Source of the DNA: Hyphochytrium catenoides
Lineage: Eukaryota > Sar > Hyphochytriomycetes > Hyphochytriales > Hyphochytriaceae
Direction of reading: 5' to 3'
DNA length: 62,525 bases
Assembly: GCA_900088475.1 (NCBI GenBank)
Contig: FLMG01001143.1
Span: 13,258 to 75,782, forward strand
A model generated the notes under the pieces. The model had not been told where the DNA came from, did not search any database, and was given only the letters and a program-made list of their open reading frames with translations. The position numbers were made by a program, and so were the translations under genes. The first letter of the stretch is position 1, and each line of letters starts with the position of its first letter. Below, piece by piece: positions 1 to 13,700 of the stretch.

Positions 1-3000
1 ATTCACAGCTACACCTGATATGAGACTTATGGAGCCCCCATTCCATCCAGCAGAACCACTAGAGAGATGAAGATCTCCTCCCATATGCCCGCCAGAGCCT
101 GCTTTGATGCTTACTAGACCTCCCTGAGAGGATGAGTCTCCCGCAGTCAAGAGTACAGGCCCCGCTCTGGACCGGGTACCATTCCCCGAATTTAAAGACA
201 GGGCTCCTGAGGAGAAACCTGATGGCGTCGCAATTTGCACTTGTCCACTTGATGTGCTGCCTGCTCCGGATAGAATCTCAACCGACCCACCGCGGTGGGT
301 ATGAGATTGTCCGGCTTGAAAGCTGACAACGCCAGACGTTCCGCCCCGCGATTGCCCCGTGCGCAGGCGAACGAATCCGGAAGGGCCATCATTAGTCTCA
401 CCTGAAGAAATGTCGACAGGACCAGATTGGAGTCCATCCCCACTTGCAAGGGTGACCTCACCAGTTTTCTCTCCGCCAGCACTAGAGATAAAGACCGCTC
501 CCGATTTTTGTTTACCTTTTCCACTTGCAATGGCTAAGTAACCTCCCTCGAATCGCGCTTCACCTGCTGATAATAGCATCTCGCCACCAGCACCGTATAA
601 TGAGCTTCCCGCCCGGATGGATACCCCCGCTCCCTTCGTAGATTGCGTGGCCCCTGCCAGCAGACTGATACTTCCAGCAGTCCCGGATGATGCTCCTCCC
701 GTCCCAAGCTCCAGACTTCCAGATCCCTTGCTGCCCTTTCCAGAGAATATTGCAATATCACCGGAGTAATCGTCACCTCGACCCGAAGAAAGCTGGAGAT
801 CTCCCGAACGTAGCGCAGCAGTCGACGCAACCCTTACATAGCCACTGGATACGCGTCCTTGTCCACTTCTCAAATCTAACGCTCCGCCTCCCATTCCTTT
901 AGTCGATCCTGCCCCCACTCTAATGGTCCCTCCCAATCCTTCTTGCGAACTCCCTGCTGATACAACCACCGAACCACCTAGCCCCCTTGTGGCGGAGCCT
1001 GCTATAACCTCTACATTCCCTGCTGGGCTCATGCCAGTGTTGCCACTGGCAATTGAGACGTAACCACTACCGCCTTCCGAGCTTGGAGTACCCATACTAA
1101 GCCGGCCGGAAGGGCTCTTTTTCCCCATGCCAGTCTGGATGGAGACAACGCCGCCTTGATTCATAGAGTCTCCGCCTTGAAGACGAATCTCCCCTCCCGA
1201 GCCACCGTTGCTATGGGACGATCCCCCTTTGATTGTGACAAGGCCGCTAGAAGAAGTCTCTGAAAAGGGACGGCTAGATCCCGCGGTAAGTACCAAAGAT
1301 CCTGGCACAAATCCATCCCCCGCTACAAGGCGGATGCTGCCACCCGTTGAACTTTGACTACCTCCTCCCTCGATGTCCACACCTCCAGCTTGTCTGCCTC
1401 CAGAGGCCCCAGAACGAACTAAAACGGATCCCGAATTTGCATTCAGCGCATTGCCAGTAGCAATGCTCACGCCGCCTGTTGATGCCGATGCAGTGCTGGT
1501 ACGAGTTTCTAGACTGATTTGGCCTGTTATTCTTTCGCTGTCGCCACCCAGTAACTGAATACTCCCTCCCTCACCTTGGGTAGAGGTACCTCCTTCGATA
1601 AGTACACCACCTCCTCTACGTTCAGTGGCATGACCGCCTTCAATGTGAGTCTTACCCGGGGCGAATCCATCAAAGGAACTCCCTGAGCGTACAAACACGG
1701 ATCCACCAACTCCTTTTCGTGCCGAACCCCCTTCAAGAAGCAGGTGGCCCATGGCGCCAGTATCAGAGTCGAAAGAGCCTGTGGTGATAGTTACATTGCC
1801 ACTAATCAATCCTCCCTTCCCAGACATCACACGGACCGAGCCGCCGACCGCTGATAACCCAGCGTTACCAGCCTGAAGAGAAAGCGTGCCGCCTGCTCCT
1901 CCCGAACTGTAGCCAGCGCTGACGAGGATGGCGCCAGCTTTATCTGAATATCCTGTCCGAAGTTCAAGATCTCCCGAGGATCTAGCACCTTCAGAACCAC
2001 CCGTAAAGATATTGATGTTTCCGGAGCCACCTCGCCCGGATTCTACCGGGGTGGAAAGTCTTATTTTGCCAGAGACGCCAATTCCGCCGGTCTTCCCGGA
2101 ACCAATATCTATACTTCCACCCTGTGAACTCGCGCCAGCGCCTGCGTATAGACCTAGGTTACCTCCTAGAGCGAACTCGGATTTGCCAGCGTGTAGCACT
2201 ATATCTCCCGCATCGCCTAAGGATGACTGCCCGGCGTCTATGCGAACATGGCCGGTTCGACCTTTCTTAGAGTTGCCGGTCATTAAGGAAATTCCACCAG
2301 AGCTGTGATCGGTCGCAGCTGTTTGTAGCACAATCGTTCCAGAAGTCAGTGTCCTGGAACTCCCAGTGCTCAAAACAATGGAACCCCCAACACTACGCCC
2401 TGACCCTCCTGCAGAGAGGGAAAGTCCACCTCCGCTGCGTCCCGTAGACTTTCCAGCTATAATTTGTACTTCTCCACTGTCGCCCAGCGTAGCATGTCCT
2501 GAAGCAATCTGCACACCACCAGTTTGTAAAGCATCTGCAGACCGCAGGTTGACTCCTCCTGATGACCCCGTCGATACATTTCCTGATCCAATGGTAATAG
2601 GACCCGAGGCCCTCGGCCCCGAGCCCGATGAAATTGTGATAGAGCCGCTTGTTCTAGCGCCAGTACCACTAACGAACTCCAGCCTTCCGCCTTCTTGCTC
2701 TTCTAGTCCCTGAATGAGAAGACGAGCGCCTCTACGCCCATCAAGTGATGAACCCGAGAATAGAGTGATAGAGCCAGACCCCTCTTCGTAAGTACCGGTG
2801 GAAACCGATATGGTGCCTCGCTCAAGAGTCTTTAGCTCAAGGGCCCTGGATGGAGCACCTGCCCTCGAGCCGCGGTATCCAGCAGCAGTCATACTAATCC
2901 CACCGCTTTGGGTCCTAAGTGATATCTGGTCTTCCTTTGCTTCAGTCGCTGAAACGGTTTCCCCAGTCGATACGGAAATCATGCCTGACTCGTAACCTGG

Positions 3001-6000
3001 TAATCCCTGAGCTGTTTGCAAGAAGATGTGTCCAGAGGAGCCAGATCTTGAAGCAGGGAGAGTTGAGAGGACGATATCGCCCGATTTTGAACCTGTTCCT
3101 CCGCCTCCGCCGCTCGTAATCTCGACGTCACCACCGTCGGAGAGTGACCCAAAGCCTCCAGCAAGCGAGATTTTGCCCCCTTTAGCGCTACTATGGGAAG
3201 TAGGCGTAGTGGAATCTCCACCCCGAAGCTTAACGCTTCCCCCAGAGCCTTGTTGCCCGGCGCCTCCGTAAAGAAGGAGTTCTCCTCCGAAGCTATCCAG
3301 AGCACTGCTTTCTCCAGCTTGTAGAGACAGATTTGCGCCGTGTCGGGTGGAGCTAAGGCCACTTCGAATAGTAACATCTCCGGCCTTGCCGCCGTCACCG
3401 GAACCCACGTATAGCCCTCCCGACTCACCTGCCACTGTTCCAGAGGAGATTGATATAGACCCACTTGAAGCTGCTCCAGCGGCACCTGCTGAGCTTATCT
3501 CGAGATTACCTGTGGAGCCACCCACCCGCTTCTCCGTAACACCGGACCGCATAGTAATGGAGCCACCGGACCCATCTGACAGTGAGCTCTTTCCTGCATA
3601 AATCTCGACATGACCCCCGTAGCCATTTTGTGATGCTCCCGCAAGAAGCCTAATTGCTCCACCTTCACCTTCGACTGAGTCACCTGGCTTGAGGTCGATG
3701 CTTCCAGAACTAAAAGCCGCACCTGTAGCAATCACGACATCGCCACTACTTGATGAGTAGCTACTGCCAGTCGCAATGCGTACATGTCCTGTGTTCCCAT
3801 AGCGGGAAAGGCTCGAAGTAATTGAGAAAGAGCCGGAAAGAGCATCTTTCCCACTGGACCCGCCCGATTTGAGGCTGATATCACCCCCTTTGAAGCTATC
3901 GCCAGCACTAATGGTGATCGCTCCACCTTTACCCCCCATAGAGCTCCCGGAAGAAAGGACCACGTCCCCAGCTGGGCCTTGTCCTGCACTGCTGCCTGCT
4001 CGTAGAACCAATGCACCTCCAGTTGATGCTGCGGACGCGCCGGAAAGCAATTGAATGGTGCCTGAACGGCCAACGGTTGAAGAACCCGACCTAACCGTTA
4101 TTCCGCCGGCGGGTCCTCGAGAGGCATTTCCAGCAGAAACGTCTACAACCCCTCCCGCCCCGGCGTTAGAGGCACCGCCTATTCGTAGGGTGAAGTTACC
4201 AGACGAAGAAGACGAAGAGTCTCCAACAATGAAGCGCATATCTCCTGAAGGACCATTAGGATTATCTTGGGTTTGGACTTGCAGACCACCACCTCCTGTC
4301 TCTCCCCGGGATGTTAGTAGCGAAATCGTGCCGCCTCTTCCAGCTGTTGCCTGTCCGGAAGCAAATCTGATGTCACCAGCCTTTCCGAGACCTATAGCTG
4401 AACCGGCACTCAAGTGGATGGATCCAGCAGAAAGTGGTGAGATGCTCCCATCAAATGAGGATCCGCTAATCAATCTTACGTCACCAGCTTTTCCCTGTCC
4501 TTCCACCGATCCGGTCGCGAAGTTTAATCCTCCAGTGTCGCCATTCTTGGCCTTACCACTAGCAATGATGACCTGCCCTGAAGAACCACTCCGTCCTACC
4601 GAGGAGGTAATCTGAATTTCTCCGGACGTCGAAGAGCCGGAACCACTGATTAACTGAACGCTCCCACCTGTAGCATGCGACGTACCAGCCCTTACGGAGA
4701 TATCGCCTCCCAAACCTTCCCAGTCTGACGAAGCTCCTACTGTCAACGAGATGTTACCAGCTCGACGTCTCATTGAGCTTCCCGTAGACACAAAAATACC
4801 ACCAGATTTATGTTTGCTGGAGTCGGCGGTGCGGATAACTGCACTGCCGCTGCTCGCACTTGCGGAGGACCCCGACTCAAGAACGACGAGTCCTCCACGA
4901 GAGATCTTACTACTGCCACCTTTGAGAGCAACCCCTCCGGCTGGCCCGATAGCACTTCCACCGGTAATCTCAATTGTTCCGGCCTTGCCGCCAGGTCCAC
5001 TTGCTCTTCCTCCCATCAAAAAAATAGATCCTGCACTGCCTGAGGCCGTTGTGCCGCTCAGTATTGCTACCTTACCAGAATTACTCCTTGGCCCTGAAGT
5101 GGATCCAGAACCAACCACTACCGCTCCTCCGTCGCCTCTTAAGCTATCGCCAGATTGTATGGCTATTAAACCACCTCTTGATTGTTCAGCTAGCCCTACA
5201 GACAACTCAATGCTGCCGGTGACGGCTGCGGCTCTGCCCGTCCTCAATGTAACACCTCCTGAGGAGAGCTCAGCACCAGATGAACTCAATGAGATATTTC
5301 CTCCAGGCCCCGAGGTTATATGCACTCTTCCGCCTGACGAATCCATGGCTCGACTCCCGGCGTGGATGGAAATTTCTCCAATACCCGAAGTACCAGAGCC
5401 AGATTGCAGTTGTAAGTCACCTCCCTTCCCAAAAGTAGACGAGCCTCCACTGAGCACAACATTCCCAGCGTCCGTTTGCGCAATCCCAGTGTGCAAATGA
5501 AGATCTCCCGTCTTGATGGCCGAGCTCTCCCGCGGTCCAGTTGCAATGTAAGTATCACCCCACCGCAGTCTAGAAGCACCAGATTCTATAATTACGTCGC
5601 CACCAACTTCTTCTCCCGGCCCACCGGCCACGAGAATGCTACCCCCACTAGACCCTTTACCGCCCTCCAACTGAATAGAGGGCCCACTTCTACCGTTCAC
5701 ACCTCCAACGCCAAGGAGGACCTGTCCGTTCTGTTCTCCACGGCCGGATAATATTGTGACGTCACCGCTAACACTACCTGATCCGGTCACGTCTTTAGTA
5801 TGAATCTTAACAGAGCCACCCTGCTGTGTGTTGCGGTCACTCTCGGTAAGAAGCAGAATATCTCCGCTTTTGGAGCCTGCCCCCGTAATCAATTCTAAGC
5901 TTCCTGCTCTGCCCTCATGGCTAGAAGTACCTCCTGCACGCAGTTCAATTCCTCCTGTCTCTCCAGTCTTGCCGCTACCAGTAAGAAGGGCAATTGAACC

Positions 6001-9000
6001 GGACGGTGCACTCCCTGTAGCTGTTGTTTCCATTCGTATTATACTGCTGGAGTTTCTATCCTCTCCAAGGACTAGGCGCGCTGCGCCCTTGTCTCCAAGA
6101 CTATCCAAGCTCGTAAGCTCGATTCTTCCCTGTGCCGCTGTTCCCTCTGCATTCATCATTATAGCAGGTGAATTTTGTGTTCTTCCCACGCCTGTCTGAA
6201 TCCTGATATCCCCGCTGTGAAGCCCAGAGCCCGTTTCTATTTCCACGTTTCCACTCCGACCTGTTGCGACTCCTGTTACTAGCGTCAATGATCCACCTGT
6301 CCCAAACGAGCCGCCGCTTGCCATATGGAGAGAGCCACCCTGGCCATTCCCCGAGTTAGTTCCAGCTTTGAGAGTCAAAGAACCTGCGACAGACAAATCA
6401 GAAGCGCTATCTCCTGCTTGAACCGCAATATCTCCACTTTTGGCGTCAGATGACCCTGAAGAAAGAGTTACAAGGCCCGTAGATCCGGCGCCATGTCCCG
6501 TCCCAATGCTTAAATCTCCTGAGTGAATGCTGTTGGAACTCTTGATTCGCACTGAGCCACTAGATAGAGTCCCGGTCCCGGAAGTAATAATTACGTCACC
6601 TCCTGTACTATATTCAGAACGGCCGCTGCTCAGCTCCAGGTCACCTCCCTTATTATCTGAGGATGAGCCTGTGGAGGCCCCTGCTAATATCCGTAGAAGA
6701 CCACCGCTAGTTGTTTGGGATCGTCCAGACTGGATGGAAATATGACCTGCTTTACCTTTTGTGTTCCCAGTGCTAATAGAAACTCCGCCAGAAGACCCCA
6801 GTCCATGACTGTCTCCGGTAGATAGCTCGACAGGTCCAGACATTCCACGTTGGGATGAGCCACTGGTCAGTACCAGATGGCCCGAAGTACCCACATTTCC
6901 GCCGGTAGATATTGAAATATGGCCCCCCGCATCATCTGCCGACTTCCATTGCTCGTTGTCAGAACCAGACGTAGAAATTCTAATTGAACCTTGACTGCCA
7001 GCAGCGAGGCCGATATCAGAGCCAAACCCATTGCCTGTGGTGAGTTGAATAAACCCGGCACCGTCACCAGTTGGGCTGTCCGCTGTGGACAGCCGGATGG
7101 AGCCAGAAGGACCATTGATAGCCGACCCAGATAAGAGTTCCAGGTCCCCTGACTGTTTCTCCGATATCCCTGACTTAACCGTAATCGCGCCAGAGCTACC
7201 TTCTCCTGTGGTGGAGGTTGACATAGCGATACGGCCAGAGCCATGACTTGCCTGTCCTGATACTATCTCAACCGCGGCAGCATCATCTCCCTCCCCAAGT
7301 ATAAGGTGAGCACTGCTAAGTGAAGAGTCAGCTCTCCTTAGTCCGCTCGATAAGCGTATTGAGCCTCCTGCGTCTGACCCACTACCGCCAATCACTTGAA
7401 CGCGGCCACCTTGATCGCCGAGGCTACGGCCTGCTTGCAGAGTCAGACTGCCTCCTATCTCCCGACCGCTTGTGCCAACGCTGATTGAGATACCTCCACC
7501 GGAAGAGTGGCCCCGACCGCTGTGTAGATGTATGGGCCCACTAGAACCAAACTCAGATGAACCAGTTTTCAACGCAAGGTGACCCGTTCTCGTCCCTGGT
7601 CCGGAATGGTGCACCGACTTAGCTGATTGGATGGTCACAGCTCCACTTGACGTAATGGCATGCCCAGACTCCATATAAATGGAGCCGCCTTGAGGTCCTT
7701 GAGATGCACCAGCCCGAAGGTCCAGTTTTCCGCCTTCTCCCCGTCCAGACCTTCCGGCTGAAAGGATGACGTTTCCTGAAGAGTCGAAAGCTGATTCACC
7801 ACTTGAGATTTGAACCATTCCAGTGTTGCCTTTCGAAGGACCAGTTCGAATATGAATGGAGGAGGATTCGTAAGCCGAGGCCCCAGTCTGGATATCAATT
7901 GTGCCGCTACGAGCGGTCTTGGAGACACCGCTTTGGATCCTCACCGCACCACCGAGGTGACCAGAGAAGGAGGAGCCAGCCATTACCTCTATGGAACCTG
8001 GAACGTTGTATTGGCTGCTACCGGCAGCAAGAGAGACAGACCCGGCAATGCCCCGAGTGGAGTTCCCAGATTCAAGAACGACTTCGCCTGTGCTGCCAAG
8101 GGTAGCTTTACCAGACCCAACTCTCACTCTCCCGGATATGCCCTCTTGACTGTCGAGAGGAGCAGAAGTCATGCGAATCTCGCCTGAATCTCGTTGTCTA
8201 CCCGAACCAGACAGGAGGAATACCGAGCCAGGCTGCCCATCAACTGTAGACCCTGCACTTAGCAACACTCGTCCACCCCGGCCTTTTGCGCTTTCAGACG
8301 TTCCAGCATAGAGTGTCAGATCACCTCCCTTACCTTGAGACCCCCCTGCGGTAAACAGAAAGGACGATAAAGTTGAGTGGAGCCAAGAGCCTAAGAAGCG
8401 CGATAACGACAAACTAGCTCACCTTTTACTTGACCTGCACTTATTATCACGGATCCAGCTTGTCCTTCAGCAGATAGGGAACTACCAGCCAGCAAAATGG
8501 CGTCACCCCCTCTTCCTAAATCGCTATCCCCACCTTGTAGCCGAAGAAGTCCTCCGGATGAGGCCTTTGCGGCTCCAGCGTGAAGGAGTACGGACCCTGA
8601 CGCTTTCGAAGCCTTGCCACTTTCTAAAGATAGAGAACCACTGTTACCTTCATGCGATACCATAGTGCTAAGGGATATGCTTCCCGAAACGCCTTCCGTC
8701 CGACTTCCACCAGAAAGGAGGCTGATGCCACCTCCAAGTGACCTCATGCTTGAAGATGATGAGCCAGCTCGGATGGTGACACTCCCGCCTTTTAGACCGC
8801 CAGTCGCGCCGACATTCATAGTAATACTCCCAGACTGTTCTCCAGATCGCCCAACTTCAAGCATTAATGATCCGGATCTTGCTCCGTCTGCTTTGCCTGT
8901 TCTGATATTAACCATGCCACTTGGACCTGAATGAGGTTGATCGCCGCTGGCAAGTAAGACCGTGCCTCCGCCACTCTGCTGGCTAGTGCCACTAAGGATA

Positions 9001-12000
9001 CTAATGGCACCGCCAAATCCTCCGACCGAAGAACCTGCCCGAATAAGGACCTTGCCTCCTATACCAGAGGCAAGACGAGTAAGCAATAAGGTTTATTCAA
9101 CCCAGGAAAACAGTACCCACCTTCGGATCCACTTTGAAAGCCCGCGGTATCTCCAGCTTGCAGGTTGATGCCTCCACCATGTCCACCACCAAGACTGCCT
9201 TTGTAGCTATTGTGCCCAGCGCGGATAGACACTTCGCCCGCCTTAGCAGGTGCATGAGTAATCCCAGCTTGAAGCTCGAGTACCTTGCCCTCGCTAGATT
9301 CTGAAGCCCCGGATTTGATTCTAATGCCAGCAGAGCCCTGTGTAGCACCTCCAGATCGGCCTGTCTCCAGGGTGATAGCCCCAGCGTTTGCTTCTGAAGA
9401 ATCTCCTGTCTTAAGCAAGAGCGATCCTGACTGCGACCTCTTGGATGTAGATGGCACGGATAATATGGTCACGTTTCCGCTGCCACCACTGTCACTTTTA
9501 CCGGAAAGAATGAGGATGGATCCTCCATCTCCAGAACTTGCTTCTCCGCCTTCCATTGTAATGCTCCCACCTCGAGATCCTATTCTCTGATGACTTCCAC
9601 TTCGTCCTCCAGTCAGTCGTATATCTCCTCCGATGGAGCTTGCTGTGACGGTACTTGAAAAGCTGGTTCCGCCCGTAAGTGACACAGAACCACCTTTACC
9701 CGTCTTACTATTGGCAGTCCAAAGGTCCCCACCGCGAAGGTTAACGCTTCCACCTACAGCGCCACTCCCAACTCCGACGTCAAGACTGATCTCCCCACCG
9801 CTTCCGTGTGTGCTTGGACCCGTTGATAAACGAATGCCGCCAGAAGGACCAGAATTGCTAGTGCCAGTGGCCATTTTGATGCTGCCACTAGAGCCTTTAA
9901 GGCCCCCCCGTTCTGTTCGTAGAGATATAGAGCCAGAAGTGCCCTTTGTACTTCCTCCGGATACAATATTGACGGAACCACCTGAAGCGCCTCCTCTTGC
10001 TTGGCCACCTTCAAAGAGAACATCGCCACCCATTCCTTCTTCAGAAGGCCCTACGGTAAAGGTAAGGTTACCGGCGCTGGCTCCCTTCGCCTCACCAGTT
10101 TGAAAGCTTAGTGACCCTGACGGAGCGGAGCGAGATGCCCCAGTGGAAAGGGTAACGTCTCCACTGCGCCCCCGGATCCCAGCGTCAGCAGACGAGATGA
10201 GAATGTGACCACTGGTGGTTGCCTCTCCAAATCCTGAGAGGATTCGGATCTGACCTCCTTTCCTCTTCCTAGCATGACCACCAACAATGCGAACATCTCC
10301 TCCATTATCACCCGGTCCACCCCCCATGGCTGCTCCCCCGAAGAAAGCTAGAGCTCCTCCACGTCCTCCCGAGCCCCAGTGGGGGTGAGTGCCTTGACCA
10401 GCCTGGAGAATAATTCCACCTCCAACAGCTCCTTTGCCTAGGGCTTCCCCTCCTTCAAGAAGAATTTGCCCTCCATCTCCCATTGCACCTAGCAAATTGA
10501 ATGTGGAGTGTGTACCATCAGAGAGAGAATAACCAAAGCAATAGAACGGTAACTCACCTTGGCCAACCTTAAGGCTGATTCCGCCACCGGGCCCCCCAGC
10601 AGAGGCACCTGTTTCCAGACTCAAGGCTCCTGAGGGACCAATTGAAGCTCTTCCGGTAAGAAGTGCTGCTTTGCCACTTGGTCCGCTTTCTTCCATGGAG
10701 TCAGCAGTCATCAATTGCAAATCGCCAGATCCATGGGGGCTGGGGCCCGTCAACAGAGAAAGATGACCCCCAGGAGAAGAATGATCGGATGTGGGGCCTG
10801 CCTTAATGGTGACCGCCCCTCCCTCCCCTACAGTCCCTCTGCCAGAAGCGATTTCTATTGTGCCACCACGCCCAGAATCAGCTTTGCCAGTCCGGAAGGC
10901 GATACTCCCACTGCTGCCACCCATAGATCGTCCAGTTCGCAACGTGGCGGAACCACTACTTCCAGTTACGCTAGAGTCTTCCGTGAGCAGGGCAATAGAC
11001 CCTGTAGTACCTATCCTGCTCCCACCTGAAGCAAGTCTAATAGATCCACCATAACCTGCTCCTGCTATCCCCCCTTGTAACTCTATATTACCGCCATTGT
11101 CTCGCCCAGAGCCACCTCCCAGGGCTTTACCTCCGATAAGAAGCACACTTCCGCCATCTCCACCATCAACGGCACTTTCACTCTCCCCGTCGCCTCCGCT
11201 AATGCGTACTTTTCCTCCTATCCGGCCTGGGTAAGAGCTCGCTCCGGCGGAGATGTCAACAGTTCCTCCATCCAAGTATGATGCAGATCCGACGCTGAGC
11301 TTAATGTCCCCTCCTCGGCCAGCAAAAGAATCGCCGGTCCCCAGTGTTATAGTCCCTGAGTGGCCCGCTTGCGATACGCCTGTGGTAATAGCCACTTGGC
11401 CACTGGCACCGGAATCCCCTGCAGCTGGACTTCCAACGGTGATGGACCCGCTAGAACCAACAGTGCTCTTGCCCGAGAGGACTTCGACAGGCCCCCCAGA
11501 CCCCACTGCTGCCTCCCCTCCATAGAGCAGAACCTCACCCGCATTATTATGCACATGATTACCCCGGGCACTACCTCCCTTCAATAGTAAACCCCCACCA
11601 CTTCCACCGTTTGCTTCATCAGAGCTGCCGCCATTCCCTCCTAAAATTGCGACCTTTCCACCAGCTCCTCCTGGGGCTGAAGTCTCACCAGCTTCTAGAC
11701 GGACCCAACCTGCAATTGAAGGAAAGCAGAGCCGGTAAGAAGTCTTGATCGTTACCATACCTTCGAACTTCTCTTACCTCCATCCCTAGATGACGCTCTG
11801 CCTACTGCCAAAAGGATTTCTCCTGCCGAGCCTCCACCAGCTTCACCTGTGGCTAAGAAGAGTGGTCCCGAGCCTCCATTTCGGCTCTCTCCACTGCCAA
11901 GGAGTACCCGCCCACTGTGTCCTAATCTTGTCGAGACTGCAGAGGTGATACTGATGTCACCGCTTTGACCACCAAACATGCTTGGGCCACTGCTCAGCCG

Positions 12001-13700
12001 GAGATGGCCCCCCGTAGCCGTCTCAGATAATCCTGCAGTAAGGATCACGTCGCCGCCAGGTCCGTCCTTTGAAGTCCCAGACGTGATGGAAACAGATCCG
12101 GCCTTCTGAGAGCCAGAGGTATTCCCAGCTGCAATAAACACGTTCCCTCCGGATCCTGATGACGCATCGCCACCAAGCAATCGAACGGCACCTCCATTGC
12201 CGCCATCCGCAACACTGGCCCCCGAAGCTATTAGAAGGTCACCTCCTGAGGCTTCAGATGCTTGGCCCTGGGTAAGGACTATGGTTCCTGGTTTCCCCAT
12301 ATTAGTGGATCCTGTAGATAACAGAATGTCTCCCGAGCGCGTCCGGCCATTCCCTGAGGTAATCATAATTGGACCTGAATTACCATGGATAGATGGCGCG
12401 CTTGCCAACTTGACCGCCCCGCTGAATCGCTCCCCTGCGCCACTCATAATCTCCACATTCCCTCCATCAGCAGCGTCGAGAGTTGTACCACCAATGATCG
12501 TGGTGGAAGCCCCTTTTCCCTTACCACTAGTCCCCGGTTCAAGGGAGATAGTACCACTCGAGCCACTCTGGGTTGGACCAGTCTGAATTGTGATCCGTCC
12601 ACTAGTTCTCGCAGTAGGGCCGGAACTCAAGGTGATAGCGCCGCTTACTTGCCCAGCGGAGGCAGCTGACGCAAGAGTAACATCACCGGATGGTCCAATA
12701 TCAGATAAGCCAGAGTACAGCTCCAAAGCCCCACCCTTCCCTTCCTGACTTGCACTTCCAGCTTGGAGCATGAGTATCCCACCTCGATGGGTGCCGCTGC
12801 CACCTTTCAACGAGAGTGAACCGCCTTCTCCAGAAGAATGAATGACGGCATCTCCCGCCTGAAGAGTAATACTGCCACCGAGGCTGTTAGAGGATGAGTG
12901 TCCGCCCATGAGGGCAATCGAGCCGACTTCATCGCCCGACCCAGACCTCACAACGATTTCACCGGACCTTTCGGCGTTCGCAGAGCCCGTTTTAATCAAG
13001 AGTGAGCCGGAAGAAGCTTCCGCATTCCCCGTGCTAACTAGGATCATGCCCGACGTTGCTGTGCTGGAACGGTCAGTGAGGAGAAAGATACTCCCACTAC
13101 CGCTGCTTCCTTCCATCGTTGAAACCTCAACATGACCAGCGCCACCGTTTTTGGATCCACCAGAATAAAGCTTGAGATGGCTTCCAGGTCCGTCCAAAGT
13201 CTCTCCTACACGCATTGAGATTTCCCCGCTACGGGTTGTGGCCTGTCCACTCGATAATGTAATACTTCCCGATTCTTCAGCAGCACCAATGCCAGTCTTT
13301 AGGAGCAAGGGCCCGCTGGAACCTCCCAGAGAGGAGGCGTCGGCAGATCCAAGCCTGACTTCCCCTGTGCCTCTTCCCCCAATCCCCGATTCCAGATACA
13401 ACGGGCCTCCGAAGCCCATATTGCTACGGCCACCTCGCAGAATGATACCGCCTCCAGTTCCAGATATTGCCTCACCGCCCTGCATCTTAATATCACCGCC
13501 GCTCCCTGAACCCTCTGTACCTTGCCGCCCATTTCCTCGTCCACCGCTGAGCATTATCTCTCCCCCTTTTCCCCCGTTAGTGTTGAGACCGTTACCTGCA
13601 GCCACCATAATCAAGCCTCCAGCTTTGTCCATTTCTGTAGAATCTCCTGATCTAATCTCTACTTCTCCGGCGCTAATGGCTTTGATGGCGTCCTCGGTGA
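1..13700 (-). repeat. Degenerate tandem coil repeat, about 45 bp / 15 residues per unit
   Basis: This is the coding repeat of the giant gene, read on the minus strand. I counted 41 units in about 634 residues of the 13739-11778 exon (mean 15.5 residues, range about 13-22), which extrapolates to about 290 units in the window. The core of each unit is a short strand with aliphatic residues at alternate positions, then [ST/A/G]-G, a variable polar stretch and a closing S-G or G-G. Units are diverged at DNA level; I saw no long identical copies, so the array looks old or under selection rather than recently expanded. Confidence 0.85.
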
